A program made the translations under genes and the position numbers. The notes under the pieces were generated by a model. It did no database searches and was not told where the DNA came from. It saw nothing but the letters and a program-made list of their open reading frames with translations. A DNA stretch of 39,048 nucleotides from positions 1-39,048 of the forward strand of contig CALCYA010000030.1 of the NCBI GenBank assembly GCA_937906165.1, written 5' to 3'. Below are positions 25,912 to 34,373 of this stretch, one piece after another. Numbering within the stretch: the first letter of the stretch is position 1; each line of letters opens with the position of its first letter. This DNA comes from an uncultured Bacteroidales bacterium (GTDB taxonomy: Bacteria > Bacteroidota > Bacteroidia > Bacteroidales > Bacteroidaceae).

Positions 25912-27809
25912 CCTTTAATCTCTTTAAACTTCAACAAAGCCTCAAGAACAGACTCTTTGTCCATTCCGCAAACCCTATACAGTTCCTCAGGTGCACCGTG
26001 TTCAATGAACTTGTCGGGGATTCCTATAATTTCCACTTTTGAAGTATATCCGTTCAATGCCATGAACTCGGCAACAGCAGTACCCAGACCGCCCTTTACC
26101 GTACCGTCCTCAAGAGTAACAATATACTTGAACCTTTTGCCTACTTCGTGCAGGATATCCTCATCGATTGGCTTTAGATAACGCATGTCATAATGCGCCA
26201 CACTGACACCCTGTTTCCCGGCTTCGGCAACAACTGCTTCCATGACCTTGCCAAGCGGGCCTATGGTCAGGAATGCCACGTCACTACCCTCCTTCATCAA
26301 GCGTCCTTTGCCCACCTCAATGGTCTCAAGCGGACAACGCCACTCCTTGAGTGAACCGGAACCGCGTGGATAACGTATAACGAACGTTCCCGCTCCGGGC
26401 TGGGCCGCAGTATACATCATACGGCGCAATTCACACTCGTCGTATGGCGATGCAATTGTAATATTTGGAACAGGACGCAGATAGGCAAGGTCATACGCGC
26501 CATGGTGAGTTGGACCATCCTCACCCACAAGACCAGCCCTGTCAAGACAGAGAATCATATCCAAGCCCTGCAAGGCAACATCATGTATGAGATTGTCATA
26601 TCCACGTTGCATAAACGACGAGTATATATTGCAGAAAGGCAGCATTCCGCCTTTGGCAAGGCCTGCAGAGAAAGTCACAGCGTGTCCTTCGGCAATACCC
26701 ACATCAAAGAAACGGTCAGGGAAGACCTCTCCGAGTTTATGCATCGAACAGCCTGTGGGCATAGCAGGAGTGACTCCGATAATCTTCTCGTTCTCCTTTG
26801 CCATCTCCACCAGAGTCTCACCGAAGACATCCTGGAAGCGCGGTGTTGCCGCGTTTGCAACGATACGTTCACCGGTCTCTATGTCAAAAAGACCAGGCTG
26901 ATGCCATGAGGTAGCATCCTTCTCGGCAGGTTTCCAACCCTTGCCCTTTGTTGTGTGCACATGCAACATGTGGGGACCCTTCATATCCTTTATGCTCCTT
27001 AGGATACGCACAAGACCTATTACATCGTGCCCGTCGATGGGGCCGAAATACCTTGCACACATCCCTTCAAAGAAGTTCTGCTGACGGAATATCAGCGACT
27101 TCAGACCGTTGTTGAAACGGATTATACTATTGGCGCGGCGCTCGTTCAGCAAGTGCATCTTACGCAAACCCTGCGCTACGGCATAACGCGCCTTATTGTA
27201 TATCTTTGACGAGTGCATTGAGACAAGAAGCTTGCTCATGCCGCCCACACTGTTGCTGATAGACATATTGTTGTCATTGAGCACCACAAGCAGGTTGTTC
27301 GGGGTATTGGCAAGGTTATTGAGTCCTTCATATGCAAGACCTCCGCTCATAGAGCCGTCACCGATAACAGCGACCACATGCTCCGGCACATTCTTTAGCT
27401 TTGCAGCTGCAGCTAAACCCAAGGCGGCAGATATTGAGTTTGAAGCATGACCGGCAATGAAAGAATCATATTCGCTCTCTTCGGGTGCGGGGAAAGGCTT
27501 GAGGCCACCGAACTTACGGTTTGTATGGAAACGCTCACGACGTCCTGTAAGAATCTTATGACCATACGCCTGATGGCCTACGTCCCATACGATACTGTCG
27601 TCGGGAGTAGAAAAGACATAATGCAACGCCACGGTAAGCTCCACAGCACCAAGACTTGATGCAAAATGTCCGGGGTTGTTTGCCAAGGAATCTATGATGA
27701 ACCCGCGCAACTCGTCACAGAGTTGGGGAAGCTGTTTTTCGGACAACTTACGCAAATCGGCGGGATAGTTTATCGATTCAAGTAACGGGTATTTATTTTC
27801 CTTTTCCAT
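25908..27809 (-). CDS. dxs: 1-deoxy-D-xylulose-5-phosphate synthase
   Basis: DXS joins pyruvate and glyceraldehyde 3-phosphate with thiamine diphosphate, the entry step of the MEP pathway. The 633-residue protein shows DVGHQAYGHKILTGRR, the ThDP motif GDGSMSGGLAYEGLNN with the later NDN, DGHD, and the transketolase pyrimidine domain (EGHAVTFSAGLA, DRAGLVGEDGPTHHG). It heads the dxs-trkA-trkH run with short overlaps. The link to K+ uptake is positional. Confidence 0.97.
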   Translation of the reverse strand: MEKENKYPLLESINYPADLRKLSEKQLPQLCDELRGFIIDSLANNPGHFASSLGAVELTVALHYVFSTPDDSIVWDVGHQAYGHKILTGRRERFHTNRKFGGLKPFPAPEESEYDSFIAGHASNSISAALGLAAAAKLKNVPEHVVAVIGDGSMSGGLAYEGLNNLANTPNNLLVVLNDNNMSISNSVGGMSKLLVSMHSSKIYNKARYAVAQGLRKMHLLNERRANSIIRFNNGLKSLIFRQQNFFEGMCARYFGPIDGHDVIGLVRILRSIKDMKGPHMLHVHTTKGKGWKPAEKDATSWHQPGLFDIETGERIVANAATPRFQDVFGETLVEMAKENEKIIGVTPAMPTGCSMHKLGEVFPDRFFDVGIAEGHAVTFSAGLAKGGMLPFCNIYSSFMQRGYDNLIHDVALQGLDMILCLDRAGLVGEDGPTHHGAYDLAYLRPVPNITIASPYDECELRRMMYTAAQPGAGTFVIRYPRGSGSLKEWRCPLETIEVGKGRLMKEGSDVAFLTIGPLGKVMEAVVAEAGKQGVSVAHYDMRYLKPIDEDILHEVGKRFKYIVTLEDGTVKGGLGTAVAEFMALNGYTSKVEIIGIPDKFIEHGAPEELYRVCGMDKESVLEALLKFKEIKG

Positions 27810-28006
27810 TTTAATTTCCTAAAATTTCAGAGACATAATCCGTCATTATCTTGCGAAAATACATTTTTTTTATCAAAACAAGAAAATTATTGTACAAAAA
27901 GAGCGGCGCAACTCAAAAAGGCAAGGCAAAAACCCAGGTAATTTTCCAATCGGGATATTTTCAACAAATTTAACCCGTGGAAAGCCAATTCTTTGCGAAC
28001 TTATCT

Positions 28007-28014
28007 TATTTTTG
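28007..28014 (+). promoter_or_regulatory. -7 element upstream of the GSCFA gene
   Basis: TATTTTTG matches TAnnTTTG and precedes the ATG at 28033; no good -33 element was found, so the call is tentative. Confidence 0.35.
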
Positions 28015-28032
28015 CAGTTCAAACACACACGT

Positions 28033-29028
28033 ATGCAATTTTTTACAAAAGTAGAATTACCTGTCAAGGAGATAGAAATCTCGCACAAGAGCCGCATAAT
28101 ACTTATAGGCTCATGCTTTGCCGGGAACATCGGCAAGAAGTTGCAAGAGAGGAAATTCAACATCGAGCACAACCCGTTCGGGGTACAGTACAACCCCTGT
28201 TCAATATCGGCAGTGCTCACAAGGATTGCACAAGGAGAGCCTTTCACAGCAGAATCACATGAGATTTTCGAACATGGCGGCAGATGGCACAGCATAATGC
28301 ACCACAGTGATTTCTCGCGCAACACCAAAGAGGAACTGCTGGAATGCATAAACAGCAACCTGGAAAGAGCGCACGCCATGTCAAAGGCCTGCGACACCGT
28401 CATCGTCACTTTCGGCACAGCATACACCTACACCCGCAACAGCGACGGGACAACAGCAGGCAACTGCCACAAGTTGCCTGCCAAGGAGTTCACGCGCAGC
28501 CTAATGGGCATTGAGGAGATTGCAGCAGAGTTCAGCAAAGTCATAAGGACATACAAGAGCCTGAACCCGGAAGTTAAATTCCTTTTTACAGTGAGCCCCA
28601 TACGCCACCTGCGGGACGGTGCACACGACAACCAGAAGAGCAAGGCAACCTTGTTGCTTGCCATAGACCGCATAATCAGTGAGAACCCTGATTGTTGCCA
28701 CTATTTCCCCGCATACGAAATTGTGCTTGACGAACTGCGCGACTACAGGTTCTACGCCGAGGACATGACCCACCCGTCGGCAACAGCCATAGAATACATC
28801 TGGGAGTGTTTCGGGGATTGCTGTTTCAGCAAAGAGACCGCCGGGATAAATGAGGCTGTAGAAGAGATAATACGCGGACTGAACCACAGACCTTTTGACG
28901 AGAAATCCGAAGGTTACCGAGATTTCATCAGGGGATTGGTCCGGAAGATTGAGACACTGACAGGGAAGTTCCCCTACCTTGATTTCAAAAACGAATTGAC
29001 ACGATGCAATACACTATCAAACAGATAA
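28033..29028 (+). CDS. GSCFA family (SGNH hydrolase-like) protein
   Basis: A 331-residue protein from ATG 28033. The name-giving GSCFA motif is in ILIGSCFAGNIG, where the serine takes the GDSL nucleophile place, and the C-terminal DMTHPSATAIEYIWECF supplies the Asp/His pair of an SGNH hydrolase. VTFGTAYTY and VSPIRHLRDG fit the inner blocks. Substrate unknown; an acyl-ester of the cell envelope is plausible because the gene overlaps murF-alr by 25 bases. Confidence 0.9.
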   Translation: MQFFTKVELPVKEIEISHKSRIILIGSCFAGNIGKKLQERKFNIEHNPFGVQYNPCSISAVLTRIAQGEPFTAESHEIFEHGGRWHSIMHHSDFSRNTKEELLECINSNLERAHAMSKACDTVIVTFGTAYTYTRNSDGTTAGNCHKLPAKEFTRSLMGIEEIAAEFSKVIRTYKSLNPEVKFLFTVSPIRHLRDGAHDNQKSKATLLLAIDRIISENPDCCHYFPAYEIVLDELRDYRFYAEDMTHPSATAIEYIWECFGDCCFSKETAGINEAVEEIIRGLNHRPFDEKSEGYRDFIRGLVRKIETLTGKFPYLDFKNELTRCNTLSNR

Positions 29029-31484
29029 ACGGAATACTGAAAGGCAAAGGCAAGCTACCGTCACCCGACAACAGGGTTACGCGCCTGCTCACCGACAGCC
29101 GTTCACTAAGTTTCCCCGAAGAGACACTGTTCTTCGCCATAAAGACAAAGCATGGCGACGGACACAGATATATAGCCGCACTTTACAAGAGAGGCGTCAG
29201 GAACTTTGTAGTAAACAGTTCCGAAGGATTCAGCGAACTCGCCGATGCCAATTTCATAGTTGTCAATGACAGCATTGCCGCCCTGCAGACCCTTGCCGCA
29301 CACCACCGTTCATTGTTCGACATACCCGTTGTGGGCATCACCGGCAGCGACGGCAAGACAATAGTCAAGGAGTGGCTATACCAGCTGACGGCCGGAAGTT
29401 ACAATGTCGCACGCTCACCACGCAGCTACAATTCACAGATAGGAGTTCCCCTGTCATTGTGGTCACTGCGCGAGGAGAGCACACTCGGAATTTTCGAGGC
29501 CGGCATATCCTGTCCCCGCGAAATGGAGAAGCTGCAACGTATCATCAGGCCTACAATAGGAATAATTACCAACATAAGCAGTGCACATCAGGAGAATTTC
29601 AGTACCATTCAGGAGAAATGCGAGGAGAAACTGTCCCTTTTCAAGGAGTGCGACGTCATAATATACAACGCCGACAACAGACTGCTCTCAGACATCATAG
29701 CACAACAGATGCTGCCTGCGCGCGAAATTGCATGGTCACGCCGGGACCCTGAACGTCCTTTGTACATAAAGTCAATAAAAAAAGAGAGTGACAGGACAAC
29801 AATATGCTACCAATACCTCACTATCGAGAACTGTTTCTGCATCCCGTTCCTTGACGACGCATCGATAGAGGACTCTATCAACAGCCTTGCGGCAGCACTC
29901 TACCTGATGATACCACCTGAAACCATCGCCGAGCGCATGAAGCAACTGGAGCCCGTAGCGATGAGACTTGAGGTAAAGGAGGGTAAACGTGGCTGCCTCA
30001 TCATCAACGACAGCTACAACTCGGACACCACATCGCTTGAGATTGCGCTTGACTTCATGGAACGCCGCAGCAGCACAATGCCCGACCTCGGACGCACACT
30101 CATTCTGGCCGACATAAAGCAGACAGGCGAGGACCCCTCCTCACTCTACCGCACCGTGCTCAACTGCATCGAGAAACGCAAGATCGATAAATTCATAGGA
30201 GTGGGCAAGGAGATATCCACACAAAAGGAGGTCTTTGGAGAATCGGACATCGAGTGCCATTTCTTCGACAGCACAGAAGAGTTGCTCGCATCAAAGATGC
30301 TGCGAAGCCTCACTAAAGAATGTATCCTTGTCAAAGGCTCCCGTTCATTCCATTTCGAGGACGTGACCGAGGCGCTTGAAAAGAAGGTACACCAGACAAT
30401 CCTCGAGGTGAACCTGAGCGCACTGCGCGACAACCTGAACACCTACCGCAACAGGCTCGACCCCGGGACAAAATGCGTGTGCATGGTAAAGGCCGACGCA
30501 TACGGTGCCGGAGCGCTGGAAGTGGGCAGGACATTGCAGGATTGCAATGTAGACTATCTTGCCGTGGCTGTAGCCGACGAAGGTGCCGAACTGCGCAAGG
30601 AGGGCATCAACTGCGGAATAATAGTGATGAACCCCGAGCCGAGCTCATACCGCACGCTTTTCGACAACAAGCTGGAGCCCGAGGTATACAGTTTCGGCAT
30701 GCTAAGGTCACTCATCCAGGCAGCCTGCAACGAAGGCGTCACCGATTATCCTGTACATATAAAGATTGACACAGGAATGCACCGCTTAGGATTCCTGCCG
30801 GCAGATATTCCCCAACTTGTAGAGATACTGAAAGAGCAGTGCGTGCTCACGCCACGCTCCGTATTCTCACATTTCGTGGGCAGCGACAGCCCACAGTTCG
30901 ACGACTTCTCCAAGATACAGGTGGAGCGTTTCAACCAGGCAGCAGAGAGCTTGCAGGCAGGTTTCAGCCATAAGATACTGCGTCATATATGCAACAGTGC
31001 CGGTGCCGAGAGATTCACCCACGAACAGAACGACATGGTACGTTTGGGTATTGGACTCTACGGAATATCGCCCATCACCGACGATGCCCGTCTGCACCCG
31101 ATATCCACCCTCAAGAGTATCATACTGCAGATACACGATGTGCCCGCCGACGAGACAGTCGGCTACAGCCGCAGAGGAACACTCACACGCGACTCGCGCA
31201 TCGCTGCACTGCCCATAGGATATGCCGACGGCCTTAACCGCAAGTTGGGCAACGGCAGAGGTTATTGCATTGTCAACGGACAGAAGGCACCATATGTGGG
31301 CAACATATGCATGGACGTATGTATGATTGATGTCACCGGCATCGACTGCAAGGAGGGTGACATTGTAGAGATTTTCGGCCCCACCCTGCCTGCCGCAAGG
31401 ATAGCCGAATGGTTAGAGACAATTCCGTACGAGATACTCACGTCTGTATCGAACAGAATAAAGAGAGTATATTACAGCGATTGA
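29004..31484 (+). CDS. murF-alr: Bifunctional MurF ligase / alanine racemase
   Basis: The 826-residue fusion joins two steps of cell-wall precursor synthesis. Residues 1-460 are MurF, which adds D-Ala-D-Ala to UDP-MurNAc-tripeptide: the P-loop GSDGKT (114-119) replaces the more common GTNGKT, with INDSYNSD (334-341) later. Residues about 465-826 are a PLP alanine racemase with lysine K496 in VKADAYG and the catalytic tyrosine Y721 in GYSRRGTL. The fusion is typical of Bacteroidota. It overlaps the GSCFA gene and ends 20 bp before a terminator hairpin. Confidence 0.97.
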   Translation: MQYTIKQINGILKGKGKLPSPDNRVTRLLTDSRSLSFPEETLFFAIKTKHGDGHRYIAALYKRGVRNFVVNSSEGFSELADANFIVVNDSIAALQTLAAHHRSLFDIPVVGITGSDGKTIVKEWLYQLTAGSYNVARSPRSYNSQIGVPLSLWSLREESTLGIFEAGISCPREMEKLQRIIRPTIGIITNISSAHQENFSTIQEKCEEKLSLFKECDVIIYNADNRLLSDIIAQQMLPAREIAWSRRDPERPLYIKSIKKESDRTTICYQYLTIENCFCIPFLDDASIEDSINSLAAALYLMIPPETIAERMKQLEPVAMRLEVKEGKRGCLIINDSYNSDTTSLEIALDFMERRSSTMPDLGRTLILADIKQTGEDPSSLYRTVLNCIEKRKIDKFIGVGKEISTQKEVFGESDIECHFFDSTEELLASKMLRSLTKECILVKGSRSFHFEDVTEALEKKVHQTILEVNLSALRDNLNTYRNRLDPGTKCVCMVKADAYGAGALEVGRTLQDCNVDYLAVAVADEGAELRKEGINCGIIVMNPEPSSYRTLFDNKLEPEVYSFGMLRSLIQAACNEGVTDYPVHIKIDTGMHRLGFLPADIPQLVEILKEQCVLTPRSVFSHFVGSDSPQFDDFSKIQVERFNQAAESLQAGFSHKILRHICNSAGAERFTHEQNDMVRLGIGLYGISPITDDARLHPISTLKSIILQIHDVPADETVGYSRRGTLTRDSRIAALPIGYADGLNRKLGNGRGYCIVNGQKAPYVGNICMDVCMIDVTGIDCKEGDIVEIFGPTLPAARIAEWLETIPYEILTSVSNRIKRVYYSD

Positions 31485-31504
31485 CAACACTCCTTGATAA
31501 AGCA

Positions 31505-31541
31505 TTAGCGGGCGACCGAATGGTCGCCCGCTAATTGTATT
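31505..31541. terminator. Terminator hairpin between murF-alr and the symporter
   Basis: TTAGCGGGCGACC (31505-31517) pairs perfectly with GGTCGCCCGCTAA (31522-31534) over a GAAT loop, followed by TTGTATTT. It stands between convergent genes; the T-run is modest. Confidence 0.75.
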
Positions 31542-31542
31542 T

Positions 31543-31738
31543 AACCTGAGTTCGATATAAACTCAACCAAATTGCGGAACTGTCATCCCGACAGAGCGAA
31601 GCGACGAGGGATCTCAAAATATCGCGAAATAAGAGATCTCTCACATTGACTTTAGCCCCTTCGGGCGTCGACCGTTGGTTCGCTCGAGATGACAAATACG
31701 CTAAATTGCAGTACTAATTGTTATATCGAACTCACGTT
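31543..31738. repeat. MITE-like repeat, copy A
   Basis: A 196-bp element with terminal inverted repeats AACCTGAGTTCGATATAA (31543-31560) and TTATATCGAACTCACGTT (31721-31738), one mismatch. The inside holds TGTCATCCCGACAGAGCG, then GAGGGATCTC, and a partial inverted copy ending GAGATGACA, so transcripts can fold into a long hairpin. ATTT flanks both ends. No reading frame fits a transposase. It lies 10 bp after the symporter stop. Confidence 0.8.
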
Positions 31739-31748
31739 ATTTAAGGGA

Positions 31749-33059
31749 TTATATGAAACTCTTTATGAATATATACAATATAAGTACCGGAGTGATGAAG
31801 CGCAGCATAAACAGGATGACTGGTGTCAGTCTGCGGTTGCACAAGCCGTTGTTTGTAAGTTCATCCTTCATGAAATCCTTCTTCATGAACCACACTGCCA
31901 TGATACAGGTAAACATTGCACCCAACGGCATAAGTACATTGGCTGTGACATAATCGAAGATATTGAAGAAATCAATCCCGAAGAGGGAGAAGAAAGTTAC
32001 AGTACTGAGCACTATTGACACCACAGTGGTAACCATTGCTGCCCTCTTGCGTGTCAGGCTGAATTCCTCGGCAAAATATGCAGTAAGCACCTCGTGGAAC
32101 GAGATTGTGGATGTAAGTGATGCCAATATCACAAGCAGGAAGAAGATTGCCGCCCACACTGATGCCAACGGCATTCCCTTGAAAATCTCGGGCAGTGTCA
32201 CGAATACAAGGGCGGGGCCTTCAGTTGGCTGCAACCCGGCACTGAACACCGCAGGGAAAATGACAAGACCTGCAAGTACAGACACAAGCAAAGTGAGTAT
32301 CGACACATTGAACGATGTCGAGACCATATTGTTGTCCTGCTTGAAATATGAGGCGTATGTAACCATACATCCCATACCTACCGATAGCGAGAAGAACGCC
32401 TGACCTATCGCCATCATAATGGTCTCGGCCTTGAATGCCTCGGTAAAATCACAGGAGAGGAAGAATTTATATCCCTCGGCCGCACCGGGCATAAATGCCA
32501 CCCTGACAGCCATTATTACAAGGATTATCAACAGCAGAGGCATCATCACCTTTGAGGCCTTTTCAATTCCCTTTTCCACGCCACGTGCCACAATGAAATG
32601 TGTCATAAGAATAAATATGACACCCCACAGCAGCGGTTTCCACGAAGCCTGGAACAGGTCGAACTGCTCCTTGAAAGGAAGGGGAGAATTGAACATTCCA
32701 CCCGTGACAGAATCCGCAAAGTACTGGAGCGACCACCCTGCGATAAGGTAGTAGTAGCCTGATATCAGCAACGCACCCAGGACACCACTATAGCCCAACC
32801 AGCTCCAGCGTTTTGAAAGTGTGCGGAAAGCACCCACCGCATTCTTCTTCGTGCGGCGGCCCACAGCAAACTCGGCAAGCATTGCAGGAATACCCACCAC
32901 GAAAATGCTCAACAGGAACACCAGCAAAAATGCTGCACCTCCATGCTTGCCGGCAATATATGGGAAACGCCATAGCGCTCCAAGGCCTATGGCACTGCCG
33001 GCAGCCACCAATATAACACTTAATTTGCCTCCGAACGAGGCTCTTTTCTGTTCACTCAT
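31749..33059 (-). CDS. Neurotransmitter:sodium symporter family transporter
   Basis: A 436-residue membrane protein from ATG 33059 (MSEQKRASFGG; the frame extends upstream to 33113 but that part lies in the palindrome). It has the NSS/LeuT-fold hallmarks in helix 1, ILVAAGSAIGLGALWRFPY, an unwound glycine-rich stretch for Na+ and substrate, and about 11 hydrophobic segments. Bacterial members take up amino acids such as tryptophan, tyrosine or leucine with sodium; the substrate cannot be told here. It is a single-gene unit bracketed by two related repeats. Confidence 0.93.
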   Translation of the reverse strand: MSEQKRASFGGKLSVILVAAGSAIGLGALWRFPYIAGKHGGAAFLLVFLLSIFVVGIPAMLAEFAVGRRTKKNAVGAFRTLSKRWSWLGYSGVLGALLISGYYYLIAGWSLQYFADSVTGGMFNSPLPFKEQFDLFQASWKPLLWGVIFILMTHFIVARGVEKGIEKASKVMMPLLLIILVIMAVRVAFMPGAAEGYKFFLSCDFTEAFKAETIMMAIGQAFFSLSVGMGCMVTYASYFKQDNNMVSTSFNVSILTLLVSVLAGLVIFPAVFSAGLQPTEGPALVFVTLPEIFKGMPLASVWAAIFFLLVILASLTSTISFHEVLTAYFAEEFSLTRKRAAMVTTVVSIVLSTVTFFSLFGIDFFNIFDYVTANVLMPLGAMFTCIMAVWFMKKDFMKDELTNNGLCNRRLTPVILFMLRFITPVLILYIFIKSFI

Positions 33060-33085
33060 AAACAATCTTTTAAAGAGAGCGCGAA

Positions 33086-33135
33086 GATAATAAAAAAGCA
33101 GAAATGAATGCATTCATTTCTGCTTTTTTATTATC
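33086..33135. terminator. Perfect 50-bp palindrome, likely ddh terminator
   Basis: Bases 33086-33110 are exactly the reverse complement of 33111-33135, centred on ATGCAT. On the minus strand the hairpin is followed internally by TTTTTTATT, so it can end ddh transcripts; being symmetric it works both ways. Its end overlaps TATCTTCG (33089-33082), a possible -7 element of the symporter gene. Confidence 0.7.
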
Positions 33136-33180
33136 ACCCCAAGAGAGTATTACACTCTTTCCTGCGCGCGTACTTATTAT

Positions 33181-33344
33181 AACGTGAGTTCGATATAAGC
33201 AAAATCAAATCGCGAACCTGTCATCCCGACAGAGCGTAGCGACGAGGGATCTCTGAATCCGCGAATAATGAGATTCCTCACACAAGGTTCGGAATGACAA
33301 AATACGCTAAATTTTAGTATAAATTCTTATATCGAACTCACGTT
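33181..33344. repeat. MITE-like repeat, copy B
   Basis: A 164-bp element with perfect 19-base terminal inverted repeats AACGTGAGTTCGATATAAG (33181-33199) and CTTATATCGAACTCACGTT (33326-33344). It is flanked by the 5-bp direct repeat ATTAT (33176-33180 and 33345-33349), a target duplication. It shares with copy A the CTGTCATCCCGACAGAGCG block, GACGAGGGATCTC and the block TACGCTAAATT. The right-hand ATTAT contains the ddh stop codon. Confidence 0.85.
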
Positions 33345-33345
33345 A

Positions 33346-34245
33346 TTATACAAGGTGTGCAATATGCTGTTCGCGGTCGCCATAAAGCAGGTCAATGAGA
33401 GGAATTTCAATCATTGTATAGCAGCCGGGACGCTGACGCATGGTAGCGCGCGCGCAGCATACAAGCACCTGAGCTGTAAGAGCCGGGTTGTTTATACGCA
33501 TATTGAACTCAAACAGCTGGTTCTGTGTAACGCCGGACACACCCTTGCGGGTAAGGTTCACACCGTGACCCATGTCAAGCAGATTGTCCACAGAAGGTAC
33601 AAGAGTCACGTGGGTCTCATCGTTCACAAAGTAAGGGTCAGCCTTGATGGCTGCGGCCACCTGCCCGAAATCATACCCCTCTTCCAATTCAATGTAAACC
33701 ATACGGCGGTGTATGCCTGTACCCACAGGAATAGTCATTGAGAGAGCTGCCTTTACACCCTCTATTGCCTTCACAGCCACAGTGTGGCCCATACTCATTC
33801 CCGGTCCGAAGTTGGTATATGTGATACCTTTGGGGGCAATTGCCTCAAGAAGGGTACGCACCACAGAGTCGCTTCCCGGATCCCAACCTGCCGAGATGAT
33901 TGACACGGCATTACCGGCCTCGGCACTCTCGCTGAGCGAACGGCGCAAATCGAGAATCTTCGAATGGATATCGAAACTGTCGACTGTGTTTATACCAAGA
34001 GCAAGGATATCCTTTGCATATCTCTCGACACTGCGTGTAGGAGTAGAAAGGATTGCCACATCCACCTCGCCGAGTTCGCGGATATCCTTAACCACATTGT
34101 AACCCTGAAGTTCCGAAGGCATATTATCTGCACCTGAACGGCGCACGATACCTGCCACCTCAAAATCGGGGGCAGCCTGAAGCGCCTGCAATGTATATTT
34201 TCCAATATTGCCATAACCGACTATGGCAGCTCTGTTTTTTTTCAT
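33346..34245 (-). CDS. ddh: meso-diaminopimelate D-dehydrogenase
   Basis: The 299-residue enzyme makes meso-DAP from tetrahydrodipicolinate in one NADPH-dependent step, feeding peptidoglycan and lysine synthesis. Visible are the Rossmann motif VGYGNIGKYTLQAL, the sequence ISAGWDPGSDS and NFGPGMSMGHTVAVKAI characteristic of the family. I start at ATG 34245 rather than the GTG two codons upstream. The TAA stop (33348-33346) lies in the target duplication of repeat copy B. Confidence 0.96.
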   Translation of the reverse strand: MKKNRAAIVGYGNIGKYTLQALQAAPDFEVAGIVRRSGADNMPSELQGYNVVKDIRELGEVDVAILSTPTRSVERYAKDILALGINTVDSFDIHSKILDLRRSLSESAEAGNAVSIISAGWDPGSDSVVRTLLEAIAPKGITYTNFGPGMSMGHTVAVKAIEGVKAALSMTIPVGTGIHRRMVYIELEEGYDFGQVAAAIKADPYFVNDETHVTLVPSVDNLLDMGHGVNLTRKGVSGVTQNQLFEFNMRINNPALTAQVLVCCARATMRQRPGCYTMIEIPLIDLLYGDREQHIAHLV

Positions 34246-34330
34246 ATTCACATTATTTTTAAAGACAACGCGAAGATATATAAAATTGTATTTTCCTGTT
34301 TCTACGGGAGAACGTTTTTTTGGTTAAATA

Positions 34331-34366
34331 TAATAAAAAAAGGAGCCACAATCCGTGACTCCTTTC
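34331..34366 (-). terminator. Terminator of pnp
   Basis: On the minus strand AAAGGAGTCAC, loop GGATT and GTGGCTCCTTT form a stem with one mismatch, followed by TTTTATTATA, 8 bases after the pnp stop codon. Confidence 0.8.
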
Positions 34367-34373
34367 TATCTAT

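Noticed and set aside
25030..26181. 383-codon plus-strand frame opposite trkA
   Set aside because: It lies over trkA and the dxs end, with composition expected of a reversed coding strand.
31543..33344. Composite transposon formed by the two repeats around the symporter
   Set aside because: The two copies have separate flanking duplications and the symporter family and composition look resident, so two independent insertions are the simpler reading.
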